Assembly: GCF_017491605.1 (NCBI RefSeq)
Contig: NZ_JAFGYY010000035.1
Span: 1 to 39,153, forward strand
Direction of reading: 5' to 3'
Length of the DNA: 39,153 nucleotides
Source of the DNA: Pseudomonas sp. 30_B
GTDB taxonomy: Bacteria; Pseudomonadota; Gammaproteobacteria; Pseudomonadales; Pseudomonadaceae
The translations under genes and the position numbers were made by a program. A model generated the notes under the pieces. That model ran no database searches, was not told the origin of the DNA, and saw nothing but the letters and a program-made list of their open reading frames with translations. Shown here one piece after another: positions 31,852 through 39,153 of the stretch (its first letter is position 1; each line of letters begins with the position of its first letter).

Positions 31852-32955
31852 ATGTCGACGAACAACTTCCTCAATCCGGTGAATACCCAGACCTGGGCCA
31901 ACGGCCGCCACCTGGTGCGCTGCGTCAAGGCCATCCAGGAAACCTGGGATGTGCGCACCTTCTGCTTCGCGGCCGACCAGCCGCTGATGTTCTTCTTCAA
32001 GCCCGGCCAGTTCGTCACCCTGGAGCTGGAGATCGACGGCGTGCCGATCATGCGCTCCTACACCATCTCCAGCTCACCCTCGGTGCCCTACAGCTTCTCC
32101 ATCACCATCAAGCGCGTGCCGGGCGGCAAGGTCTCCAACTGGCTGCACGACAACCTCAAGGAAGGCGACGTGCTGCCGGTGCACGGCCCGGTGGGCAACT
32201 TCAACGCCATCGACTTCCAGGCCGACAAGGTGCTCTACCTGTCCGGCGGCGTCGGCATCACCCCGGTGATGTCCATGGCGCGCTGGTTCTTCGACACCAA
32301 CGGCAACGTCGACATGATCTTCGTGCACAGCGCCCGTACGCCGAAGGACATCATCTATCACCGCGAGCTCGACCACATGGCCTCGCGGATCAACAACTTC
32401 AAGCTGCACCTGATCTGCGAGAAGTACGAGATCGGCGAGACCTGGGCCGGTTACCGCGGCTACCTGAACAAGGCGATGCTGCACCTGATCGCCCCGGACT
32501 TCCTCGAACGCGAGATCTTCTGCTGCGGCCCGACGCCCTACATGCACGCGGTCAAGCGCCTGCTCGAAGCCGAGGGCTTCGACATGTCGCGCTACCACGA
32601 GGAAGCCTTCGGCCCGACCCCGCCGGAAGTCCGCGCGGAAGTGAAGGAACTCGCCGCCGAAGCCGCCGAGGCGGCGGAAGTGCCGGCCGCCGACCTGCAC
32701 CAGGTGGACTTCTGCGAAACCGGCAAGAGCATCCGCGTGGCGCCGGGCGAGACCGTCCACGCCGCCGCTGCCAAGCTCGGCCTGCACATTCCCAAGGCCT
32801 GCGGCATGGGCATCTGCGGCACCTGCAAGGTGATGAAGCGCTCCGGCGAAGTGGACATGGAGCACAACGGCGGCATCACCGACGAAGACGTGGCCGAAGG
32901 CTACATCCTGTCGTGCTGCAGCGTGCCCAAGGGCGACGTGGTGATCGAATACTGA
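31852..32955 (+). CDS. gbcB: Glycine betaine monooxygenase reductase subunit GbcB
   Basis: A 367-residue ferredoxin reductase passing electrons from NAD(P)H to GbcA. An FAD-binding beta-barrel comes first (RSYTISSSPS at about residues 65-74), then an NAD-binding domain (YLSGGVGITPVMSMARWF, FCCGPTPYM), an Ala/Glu-rich linker (about 265-280) and a C-terminal plant-type 2Fe-2S domain with Cys317, Cys322, Cys325 and a later Cys in LSCCSVP. The start is set by GCGGAGAGACAGC. The upstream in-frame extension runs through the regulatory region and is rejected. Confidence 0.95.
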   Translation: MSTNNFLNPVNTQTWANGRHLVRCVKAIQETWDVRTFCFAADQPLMFFFKPGQFVTLELEIDGVPIMRSYTISSSPSVPYSFSITIKRVPGGKVSNWLHDNLKEGDVLPVHGPVGNFNAIDFQADKVLYLSGGVGITPVMSMARWFFDTNGNVDMIFVHSARTPKDIIYHRELDHMASRINNFKLHLICEKYEIGETWAGYRGYLNKAMLHLIAPDFLEREIFCCGPTPYMHAVKRLLEAEGFDMSRYHEEAFGPTPPEVRAEVKELAAEAAEAAEVPAADLHQVDFCETGKSIRVAPGETVHAAAAKLGLHIPKACGMGICGTCKVMKRSGEVDMEHNGGITDEDVAEGYILSCCSVPKGDVVIEY

Positions 32956-32996
32956 TCACAGCCTACCCCCACCCGCCCCACACGTTACCCACCGAG

Positions 32997-33005
32997 TTAT
33001 CCACA
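32997..33005 (+). promoter_or_regulatory. DnaA box, perfect TTATCCACA
   Basis: Exact match to the DnaA box consensus between gbcB and the EF-G-like gene. Confidence 0.7.
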
Positions 33006-33140
33006 GGCTGAAGGTGTCCCGGCGCAAGGCCGGAGACACCTCTGGCCGGCCCCGCTGGCCATACCGATCCCGCCTGCAACCCGCATGCCACTTGACTTCG
33101 ATACCCCGCCGGGATGCGAACGGAACGGGCGCGCGACAGC

Positions 33141-33171
33141 GCAGCCGGGGCGGTTTTCACGCCCCGGCTGC
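33141..33171. repeat. 12-bp GC-rich hairpin at the 3' end of the EF-G-like gene
   Basis: GCAGCCGGGGCG and CGCCCCGGCTGC with a 7-nt loop containing TTTT. There is no T tract after either strand, so termination would be inefficient. A looser hairpin (33013-33041) lies on the gbcB side. Confidence 0.6.
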
Positions 33172-33176
33172 GACGA

Positions 33177-33185
33177 TTATCCACA
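33177..33185 (+). promoter_or_regulatory. DnaA box, perfect TTATCCACA
   Basis: Second exact DnaA box, immediately downstream of the EF-G-like stop codon and beside the hairpin at 33141-33171. Confidence 0.7.
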
Positions 33186-33190
33186 TTCGC

Positions 33191-35239
33191 TCAGTCGTCT
33201 TCCGGTACTGCCTTGTAGCTACTGGACAGGCGCTGCTGCACGTCCTGCGGCACCGCGCTGTAGTGGCTGGGCGAGAGGTCGTAGAGCCCCTGGCCGGCGG
33301 TGATCGACTTGAGCCGGTTGGCGTAGCCCTCCATCTCCGCCAACGGCACCTGGCCACGGACCAGCGCGACATGGGCCGAGAGCGACTCGGTACCCATCAC
33401 CTGGCCACGCCGTCCCGTCAGGTCGGCGGTGATGTCGCCCAGGCGCGCGTCCGGCGCGGTCACCTCGATGTTCACCACCGGTTCCAGGACGATCCCGCCG
33501 GCGTTGCGCAACGCATCGAACATCGCCTTGCGCCCGGCGGCCTGGAAGGCGATGTCCTTGGAATCCACCGAGTGGCTCTTGCCGTCGTAGACGGTGACCC
33601 TGACGTCGGCCACCGGGAAGCCTGCCAGCGGTCCCGCCGCCAGCGCCGAGCGCACGCCCTTCTCCACCGAGGGAATGAACTGGCCGGGAATCACCCCGCC
33701 CTTCACCGCATCGATGAACTCGAAGCCGCCGCCACGGGGCAACGGTTCCACCCGCAGGAACACCTCGCCGAACTGGCCGGCGCCGCCGGTCTGCTTCTTG
33801 TGCCGGCTGTGCCCTTCCGCCATGCGCGTGGCGGTTTCCCGGTAGGGCACGCTGGGTGCGCGGGTCTGCACGTCAACCTTGTACTGACCGGCCATGCGTT
33901 CGAGCAGGTAGCGCAGGTGCAGCTCGCCCATGCCGCGCAGCACGGTTTCCTGGGTGGAGGCGTTGTAGTCCAGGCGCACGCAGGGGTCCTCGGCCTGCAG
34001 ACGCTGGAGAATCTCCGCCAGGCGCTGCTCGTCGCCCCGGCGGCTGGCCTCGATCGCCAGGCCCTGCATCGGCGTGGGGAAATTCAGCGGCTTGAGGCGG
34101 ATATGGTCCTCGTCGTGGGAGTCGTGCAGCACCACGCCGTACTCCAGCTCGTCGACCTTGCTCAGGGCGCCGAAGTCGCCAGGGATCAGGTACGGCACCT
34201 CCTCATGCTTCTTGCCCTGCAGACGCAGCAGGTGGCCGACCTTGAACGCCTTGCGGCCATCACCGGCGAACAACTGCATGTCCCGCTGCAGCGTGCCCTG
34301 GTGCACGCGGAACACCGCCAGGCGGCCGACGAAGGGGTCGATCACCACCTTGAACACATGGGCCAGGACATGGCCCTTGGGGTCCGGCGAAGAATGGAAG
34401 TCCTCGACGTCGCCGCTGTCGTCGGTACGCACGAACAGCGGCGGGTTGCCCTCGGCGGGATTGGGCGCCAGCCGCGCCAGCACATTGAGCAGTTCCGCAA
34501 TCCCGGCACCGGTCCGCGCCGAGACGAAGCACAGCGGAATCAGGTGACCCTCGCGCAGCGCCCGCTCGAAGGGTTCGTGCAGGGCCTCGGGCGCCACCTC
34601 GCCCTCCTCCAGGTAATGCGCCATCAGCGCCTCGTCGACTTCCACCACCTGGTCCACCAGCGCCTGGTGCGCCTCGGCCACGGAGGAGAAATCGGCGTCG
34701 CCGTCGGGCTCGAAGAAGCAGTCCACAACCCGCGTGCCACCCTCGGCGGGCAGGTTCAGGGGCAGCACTTCCTTGCCGAACGCCTCGCGCAAATCCGCCA
34801 GCAAGCCCGGCAGGTCGACACGCTCGGCATCGATCTTGTTCACCACCAGCATCCGGCACAGGCCGCGCTCGCCGGCCCAGTCCATCATCCGCCGGGTGGT
34901 CAGCTCGACGCCGTTCTGCGCGTTCACCACCACCAGCGCCGTCTCCACCGCCGCCAGCGCGGGCAGCGCATGGCCGATGAAGTCGGGATAGCCGGGGGTG
35001 TCGATGAGGCGGACGTGCGCGCCTTCGTGCTCGAAATGCACCAGGGCGGCGGAGAGCGAGTGATGGTAATCGCGCTCCATGGGGTCGGAGTCGCAGGCGG
35101 TGTCACCGCGCTCCAGCGAGCCCATGCTGGTGATCGCGCCGCTGCCCTGCAGCAGCGCTTCGGCGAGCAGCGTCTTGCCGCTGTCGCCATGGCCGACCAG
35201 GGCGACCGTGCGGATCTGTTCCACCGAGTAACTGGACAT
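33191..35239 (-). CDS. Elongation factor G-like GTPase
   Basis: A 682-residue translation-factor-type GTPase with EF-G domain order: G domain, beta-barrel (about 270-370), then domains III-V (GQFGEVFLRVEP and the C-terminal MGTESLSAHVALVRGQVPLAEM region). The P loop is GHGDSGKT (16-23, where EF-G has AHVDAGKT), NKID is at 134-137, and the G3 motif reads DTPGYPDF (80-87), so the catalytic His of DTPGH is Tyr84. It belongs to the EF-G-like paralogues such as mycobacterial FusA2-type proteins, and is unlikely to be the main translocase. Stand-alone gene next to DnaA-box clusters. Confidence 0.88.
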   Translation of the reverse strand: MSSYSVEQIRTVALVGHGDSGKTLLAEALLQGSGAITSMGSLERGDTACDSDPMERDYHHSLSAALVHFEHEGAHVRLIDTPGYPDFIGHALPALAAVETALVVVNAQNGVELTTRRMMDWAGERGLCRMLVVNKIDAERVDLPGLLADLREAFGKEVLPLNLPAEGGTRVVDCFFEPDGDADFSSVAEAHQALVDQVVEVDEALMAHYLEEGEVAPEALHEPFERALREGHLIPLCFVSARTGAGIAELLNVLARLAPNPAEGNPPLFVRTDDSGDVEDFHSSPDPKGHVLAHVFKVVIDPFVGRLAVFRVHQGTLQRDMQLFAGDGRKAFKVGHLLRLQGKKHEEVPYLIPGDFGALSKVDELEYGVVLHDSHDEDHIRLKPLNFPTPMQGLAIEASRRGDEQRLAEILQRLQAEDPCVRLDYNASTQETVLRGMGELHLRYLLERMAGQYKVDVQTRAPSVPYRETATRMAEGHSRHKKQTGGAGQFGEVFLRVEPLPRGGGFEFIDAVKGGVIPGQFIPSVEKGVRSALAAGPLAGFPVADVRVTVYDGKSHSVDSKDIAFQAAGRKAMFDALRNAGGIVLEPVVNIEVTAPDARLGDITADLTGRRGQVMGTESLSAHVALVRGQVPLAEMEGYANRLKSITAGQGLYDLSPSHYSAVPQDVQQRLSSSYKAVPEDD

Positions 35240-36165
35240 GCTGATCTCCCGCCCCCAGGGTTCCTGCCTCGCAGTCCATGGATTATAGGCAGTCACCTCC
35301 GGCGCCCATGGACGAAAATTGATCAGCCCGGCGCAGCCCAGCAGCCACGGCGGCTACAGCGATCCATCCACAACCGGTCCACACCTTCCCGGCAGAACGC
35401 TGCACAGCCAATGTGGAAAACATCCCGCGAAAATCGCCGGAAGCCAGAATCCATCGGACTTCCAGCGATTGATCAAAAAACGACCTGACGGAGCAAGTCC
35501 ACGCCTGGCAAGGCCCCCAGCGATCTGGGTACAGGTTGTCCACACCTTCTGCGAGATTCGCCCCACAGGCATTGTGGAAAGTTTCACGCAGGCCCCGCCG
35601 CTGGGGAAAAGTACCTGTGGATCAGTCAGTTGCGCCGATGGCTGTTCGTTCTTTGATCAAGACCGCGCAGCTCTTGCAGCATGCGGTGCCGGCGATGTTT
35701 TCCACAGGCGACTCACAAGAGGGTCAACACAAACCGGGGATAGCGGTGGAAACTTCGTACACAGAATTTTCGCGGGAATCGATACACAGGCCTGCAAGTG
35801 GCTGAAAAGGTTAACGTGATCAAAAAACAACCAGCTTTCACAAAGCCACGTGGCATCGGCCTCGCAGACGGCCGCCAACAGATTTTCCACAGGTTGGACA
35901 AGCGTGCCTCCACAGCGGCTGTGGAGATCTGCACAACCCCACCCTGTTGCGCTGAAGGCCGCGAATTACGGGGCTTCCATGAAAAATACCAACCCGCCTT
36001 CGCGGTTCATGAAAGCGCCACGAGGCGGTCATTCTCCACGCGATTATCCACAGCTTTATCACAAGGCTGCCCCCAGATTTCCGGCAAATGCTGAAACACA
36101 GCCGACGCGGTCTTCGGGAGGACGCGGGGCTATGCTGGATTTCCCCAACACGAGGAGCCATTCCC
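35240..36165. other. Non-coding region with a DnaA-box cluster (datA/DARS/origin-like)
   Basis: About 926 bp with no credible gene and visibly lower GC than its surroundings. It holds one perfect DnaA box (36044-36052, +), one-mismatch boxes at 35412-35420 (-), 35536-35544 (+), 35616-35624 (-), 35698-35706 (+) and 35883-35891 (+), and two-mismatch boxes at 35364-35372 (+) and 35573-35581 (-). TGATCAAAAAACGACC (35470-35485) and TGATCAAAAAACAACC (35817-35832) are 15/16 identical direct repeats, and TTGATCA recurs near 35319 and 35653. Two further perfect boxes lie on the other side of the EF-G-like gene. Confidence 0.7.
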
Positions 36166-36483
36166 ATGATCCTGACCACCACACCCACCATCGAGGGCAA
36201 GACCATCCAGGAATACCGCGGCATCGTGGTTGGCGAGGCCATCCTCGGCGCCAACGTGTTCCGCGACCTGTTCGCCGGCCTGCGCGACATCATCGGCGGC
36301 CGTTCCGGTGCGTACGAGAAGGAGCTGGGGCGAGCGCGGGAGATTGCCTTCGAGGAGTTGCAGGAGCGCGCGCAGGAGCTGGGCGCCAACGCGGTGGTCG
36401 GCATCGACCTGGATTAAGAGGTGGTGGGGCAGAACGGCAGCATGCTGATGGTCAGCGTGAGCGGAACGGCGGTGCGCATCTGA
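36166..36483 (+). pseudogene. ybjQ-family (UPF0145/DUF74) gene with an in-frame stop
   Basis: Reads MILTTTPTIEGKTIQEYRGI onward, with the family motifs IVVGEAILGANVFRDLFAG and GANAVVGIDLD. Where the family normally continues with Tyr (DLDYE), the codon is TAA at 36415-36417. The frame then continues EVVGQNGSMLMVSVSGTAVR and ends at TGA 36481-36483, which is the expected C-terminus. A single-base change from TAT or TAC explains it. Without the stop the protein would be 105 residues, the usual length (about 103-107); as it stands it is 83. GAGGAG precedes the start by 8 nt. Sequencing error is possible. Confidence 0.8.
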
Positions 36484-36495
36484 CAGCGCCTAACT

Positions 36496-36596
36496 GTAGG
36501 AGCGAGCTTGCTCGCGAACATCCGTCGGTTCGCTTCACATCGGGGAAGTCAGGCAGAGTGCGGTTCGCGAGCAAGCTCGCTCCTACAGAAAAGCCT
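36496..36596. repeat. REP pair, GTAGGAGCGAGCTTGCTCGC type
   Basis: Inverted REP ends about 60 nt apart just after the ybjQ-like gene, same family as 23560 and 29802. Confidence 0.88.
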
Positions 36597-36654
36597 TCCT
36601 GATCAAGGTGTGATCAGTCCGACGCAGGCCGCGCCATCCGTGGCCTGCGCGCAT

Positions 36655-36663
36655 TCATCCACA
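36655..36663 (+). promoter_or_regulatory. DnaA box-like TCATCCACA
   Basis: One mismatch from TTATCCACA, between the REP pair and ltaE, and an outlier of the cluster at 35364-36052. Confidence 0.35.
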
Positions 36664-36712
36664 GGTTGGCGACAGCTTGCGCAAACAACCGTCCCCAGCG
36701 CCTGGGGACAAC

Positions 36713-37759
36713 TCAGGCGGCGCCCATCACGCGACGGATGTCGGCGGCCAGCGCCTCGACACGGGCGATCTCGGTATCCCACGAGCACATGAACCGCGCG
36801 CCGCCGGCACCGATGAAGGTATAGAAGCGCCAGCCCAGCTGACGCAGGGCTTCCAGCGCCGGCTCGGACATTTGCAGGAACACCCCGTTGGCCTCCACCG
36901 GGAACATCAGGCTGACGCCGGGCACGTCCGCCACCCGTTCGGCCAGCAGGCGCGCGCACTGGTTGGCGTGGCTGGCGTAGTGCAGCCAGGCGCCGTCCTG
37001 CAGCACGCCCACCCAGGGCGCGGCGAGGAAGCGCATCTTCGAGGCCAGTTGGCCGGCCTGCTTGCAGCGGTAGTCGAAGCCTTCGGCCAGTTCGCGGTTG
37101 AAGAACAGGATGGCTTCGCCCACCGCCATGCCGTTCTTGGTGCCGCCGAAGCACAGCACCTCGACGCCGGACTTCCAGGTCAGCTCCGCCGGGGTCGCGC
37201 CCAGCGAGGCGCAGGCGTTGGAGAAACGCGCGCCGTCCATGTGCAGGTGCAGCCCCAGCTCGCGGCAGGTGGCGCTGAGCGCCTGCAGCTCGTCCGGGCG
37301 GTAGACGGTGCCGACCTCGGTGGCCTGGGTGATGGTGACCACGCGGGCCTTGGGATAGTGGATGTCCTGGCGCTTGAGGGCGATCTCGCGGATCGCCTCG
37401 GAGGTCAGCTTGCCCTCGGCGTCGGTGCGCGCCAGCAGCAGCTTGGAGCCGTTGGAGAAGAACTCCGGCGCGCCGCACTCGTCGGTCTCGACGTGGGCGG
37501 TCTCGGCGCAGATTACGCTGTGGTAGCTCTGGCACAGCGATGCCAGTGCCAGGGAGTTGGCCGCCGTGCCGTTGAAGGCGAAGAACACTTCGCAGTCGGT
37601 CTCGAACAGCTCGCGGAAGTAGTCGGAAGCGCGGGCGGTCCACTGGTCGTCGCCGTAGGCGCGCTCGTGGCCGCGGTTGGCCTCGGCCATGGCGGCCCAG
37701 GCTTCGGGGCAGATGCCGGAATAGTTGTCGCTGGCGAACTGTTGGGTGTTGTCGGTCAT
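36713..37759 (-). CDS. ltaE: Low-specificity L-threonine aldolase
   Basis: A 348-residue PLP enzyme cleaving L-threonine and L-allo-threonine to glycine and acetaldehyde. The PLP lysine is Lys208 in CFGGTKNGM; HMDGARFSNA supplies the cofactor-binding Asp/Arg. TQATEVGTVY (about 139-148) and ANGVFLQMSE are also family segments. It fits the neighbourhood because it makes or uses glycine next to betaine-to-glycine catabolism. The start MTDNTQQFASDNYSG follows GAGGCCGCCCC; the long upstream open frame is the shadow of the lipoprotein gene. Confidence 0.94.
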   Translation of the reverse strand: MTDNTQQFASDNYSGICPEAWAAMAEANRGHERAYGDDQWTARASDYFRELFETDCEVFFAFNGTAANSLALASLCQSYHSVICAETAHVETDECGAPEFFSNGSKLLLARTDAEGKLTSEAIREIALKRQDIHYPKARVVTITQATEVGTVYRPDELQALSATCRELGLHLHMDGARFSNACASLGATPAELTWKSGVEVLCFGGTKNGMAVGEAILFFNRELAEGFDYRCKQAGQLASKMRFLAAPWVGVLQDGAWLHYASHANQCARLLAERVADVPGVSLMFPVEANGVFLQMSEPALEALRQLGWRFYTFIGAGGARFMCSWDTEIARVEALAADIRRVMGAA

Positions 37760-37837
37760 GGGGCGGCCTCGAAAAACGTTGTACGTCTGACAGCAGCGTA
37801 GCAACGGATAGTCGCTCGCCGCCGGAGGGGGGCGCGA

Positions 37838-37859
37838 GGCCTCTCCGTATAGAGAGGCC
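37838..37859 (-). terminator. Hairpin after the lipoprotein gene
   Basis: A perfect 8-bp stem GGCCTCTC / GAGAGGCC with a 6-nt loop, but no T tract on the minus strand. Probably a weak or Rho-assisted end. Confidence 0.4.
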
Positions 37860-37869
37860 GTGCGGTGGA

Positions 37870-38547
37870 TCAGGGCAGCTTGGTCAGTGCCATCTGTTCG
37901 GAGATGGGCACGAACAGTTCGCGCAGGGACTGGGCGGTGCCGCCGTTGGGCTTGTCCGGCGAGGTCATGTTGAGCACGTAGCGCCCCTTGATCAGGCCGG
38001 TGAGGGTCGCCTCGCCGGTCTTGTCGTCCGGCGCCGGCACGCTGATCGCCAGCGGGTCGCCCATGCGGGTGCTGTCGATCACCGGCAGGTACTGCTCGCC
38101 GCCGAACTGCGCGGCGGTGCCGTTCTGCAGCGCGGCCTGGCGCGTCTGGTTGAGCAGCGAGACGTTCTTGGCGGTGGTGTCGCGCAGCTTGGCCTGGGCG
38201 GCCAGGTACTGCTTGGCGGCTTCGCCCTGCTGGTCGGCGCCCGGCGCCGGCATGCCGGTGTCGGTCAGGGTCACGACCAGGTGCTGGCTGCCGTCGACCT
38301 TGCCGTAGACGATGGTGGCGTCGTCGTAGCCGCACTCGCGGGAGAGGTAGGGGTAGCCGTAGATGGCCTTGGTCGGCGGCAGCGCCTTTTCCAGCGCATG
38401 GCCGGTGCAGCTGTCGCCGGCCGGCGCGGCAGCGGCGGTGCTGGCGGCTTCGGGGGCCTGGGCCTTGGCGGGTTTGCTGTCATCACCACAGCCTTGCAGG
38501 GTCGCGGCGACCAGCAGGGCGGAAAGCAGGGTCAGGGAACGGTTCAT
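37870..38547 (-). CDS. Predicted lipoprotein of unknown function
   Basis: A 225-residue protein with a lipoprotein signal: MNRSLTLLSALLVAATLQGC, lipobox LQGC with Cys20, followed by GDDSK and an Ala/Pro-rich linker (about 24-43). The mature domain has Cys47 and Cys72 (SCTGHAL, SRECGYDD), spaced for one disulfide, and ends with a helical region. GAGGACGCC precedes the start. Asp22 at +2 after the Cys is Gly-Asp rather than Asp, so outer-membrane sorting is likely. The order ltaE, hypothetical, glyA is also seen in P. aeruginosa. Function not known. Confidence 0.8.
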   Translation of the reverse strand: MNRSLTLLSALLVAATLQGCGDDSKPAKAQAPEAASTAAAAPAGDSCTGHALEKALPPTKAIYGYPYLSRECGYDDATIVYGKVDGSQHLVVTLTDTGMPAPGADQQGEAAKQYLAAQAKLRDTTAKNVSLLNQTRQAALQNGTAAQFGGEQYLPVIDSTRMGDPLAISVPAPDDKTGEATLTGLIKGRYVLNMTSPDKPNGGTAQSLRELFVPISEQMALTKLP

Positions 38548-38582
38548 GGCGTCCTCGCATTTCGGAGAGCCGCAGTTTAGTC

Positions 38583-38966
38583 CCTTGTCCGGGCGGTTCC
38601 TATCGGCAGCTTCATTGCGGGGGTTTGCAGTCCTGCCTGCCGGTCGCCTCGCCATCGAACAGCCGCGACATGCCCCAGGCCGACACCTGGGTCAGCAGCA
38701 GGGCAGAACGACACAGGTAGAAAGAAGCGCTTCATCCCGCAGGTCGCGCCGTCCTGACGCGGGCATGTCGCATTCTGACCAGCCGCAGCGGGCAATTCCA
38801 CGCGCCCGGTCGCTTTTGCGCCATTCGCGCCATGTCGCAAACGCACCTAGCCGTGGCGTACATAGGCATCTGAGTCGGCAGGGCCAGTCATACCATCGCA
38901 GACAAGGGGGCCACTCGGCCCCGCACCAGCCATTGGCGCGCGTCCCGCGCCGCAGGGAGACCAGCG
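38583..38966 (+). promoter_or_regulatory. glyA leader and promoter region
   Basis: About 380 bp between the divergent lipoprotein and glyA genes. TGTCGC occurs at 38664-38669 (minus), 38766-38771 (plus) and 38833-38838 (plus); the last overlaps a -35 position relative to a possible -10 TACATA (38859-38864), as expected for an AraC-type activator. The 5' UTR can form two hairpins, 38907-38922 (GGGGCC / GGCCCC) and 38935-38951 (GGCGCG / CGCGCC), the second ending just before the ribosome site. No glycine riboswitch core was recognised. Confidence 0.45.
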
Positions 38967-39153
38967 ATGTTCAGCAAGCACGACCAGATCCAGGGCTATG
39001 ACGACGAACTGCTCGCGGCGATGGATGCCGAGGAGGCCCGCCAGGAAGACCACCTCGAGCTGATCGCCTCGGAGAACTACACCAGCAAGCGCGTCATGCA
39101 GGCCCAGGGCAGCGGGCTGACCAACAAGTACGCCGAAGGCTATCCGGGCAAGC
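38967..39153 (+). CDS. glyA: Serine hydroxymethyltransferase, N-terminal part
   Basis: The first 62 codons of a PLP enzyme converting serine and tetrahydrofolate to glycine and methylene-tetrahydrofolate; the rest lies beyond the right edge. The visible MFSKHDQIQGYDDELLAAMD, HLELIASENYTSKRVM and GSGLTNKYAEGYPGK segments are diagnostic of GlyA. The start has CAGGGAGACC upstream. In P. aeruginosa a glyA copy here leads the sarcosine oxidase operon (soxBDAG), which would continue betaine breakdown; that cannot be seen in this window. Confidence 0.95.
   Translation, partial: MFSKHDQIQGYDDELLAAMDAEEARQEDHLELIASENYTSKRVMQAQGSGLTNKYAEGYPGK

Noticed and set aside
33013..33041. Hairpin after gbcB called as an intrinsic terminator
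   Set aside because: The arms pair only with a bulge and there is no T tract on either strand.
35240..36165. Short open frames in the DnaA-box region
   Set aside because: Several 70-190 codon frames exist on both strands, but none has a ribosome site, plausible composition or a recognisable domain.
38583..38966. Glycine riboswitch before glyA
   Set aside because: Two simple hairpins exist, but the conserved glycine aptamer core could not be recognised.

Overview
The window is a chromosomal segment of a high-GC Pseudomonas, most likely of the P. aeruginosa / P. nitroreducens / P. citronellolis group. This is inferred from betIBA-betT, dgcAB-etf, gbcAB, ltaE and glyA, from purEK-adhA-aspA, and from many Pseudomonas-type REP palindromes. 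No 16S sequence is present, so the species is not fixed. There is no phage, transposase or CRISPR array.

Layout. 1-450: leader and three stacked promoters of a ribosomal RNA operon whose 16S gene lies off the left edge (minus strand). 466-2482: an MFS organic-acid transporter and an acyl-CoA thioesterase. 2511-8422: choline uptake and oxidation, with betI-betB-betA on the minus strand diverging from betT around a BetI-type palindrome. 8498-14034: small accessory genes (HdeD-like protein, MocR regulator with its operator cluster, two GNAT acetyltransferases, an aldose-epimerase-like protein, a DUF3299 protein, a GlsB/YeaQ protein). 14178-20064: purEK, adhA, a LysR regulator and aspA. 20071-20270: a duplicated structured RNA with two intrinsic terminators just after aspA. 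20561-21084: zapA and a ZapB-like coiled-coil gene.

21358-29578 is a six-gene minus-strand operon for dimethylglycine demethylation: M19-like protein, DUF5943 protein, dgcA, dgcB, etfA, etfB. 30136-32955 holds the divergent gbcA / gbcB pair for glycine betaine demethylation, with a 28-codon membrane ORF behind gbcA. 33191-36483 holds an EF-G-like GTPase, an approximately 900-bp non-coding block rich in DnaA boxes, and a ybjQ-family gene broken by an in-frame stop. 36713-39153 holds L-threonine aldolase, a lipoprotein and the start of glyA.

How the genes work together: BetT imports choline; BetA and BetB oxidise it to glycine betaine; GbcAB removes one methyl group to give dimethylglycine; DgcAB with the dedicated ETF removes the next to give sarcosine; GlyA handles the glycine and one-carbon products. 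BetI represses the choline genes. The later genes are probably activated by the AraC-family regulator GbdR, which is not in this window.

Most notable: the DnaA-box cluster beside the EF-G-like gene; the tandem structured RNAs after aspA; the 28-codon ORF behind gbcA; the nonsense mutation in the ybjQ gene; the missing cluster or metal ligands in DgcA and in the M19-like protein; and a strong hairpin or REP at every junction of the dgc operon.
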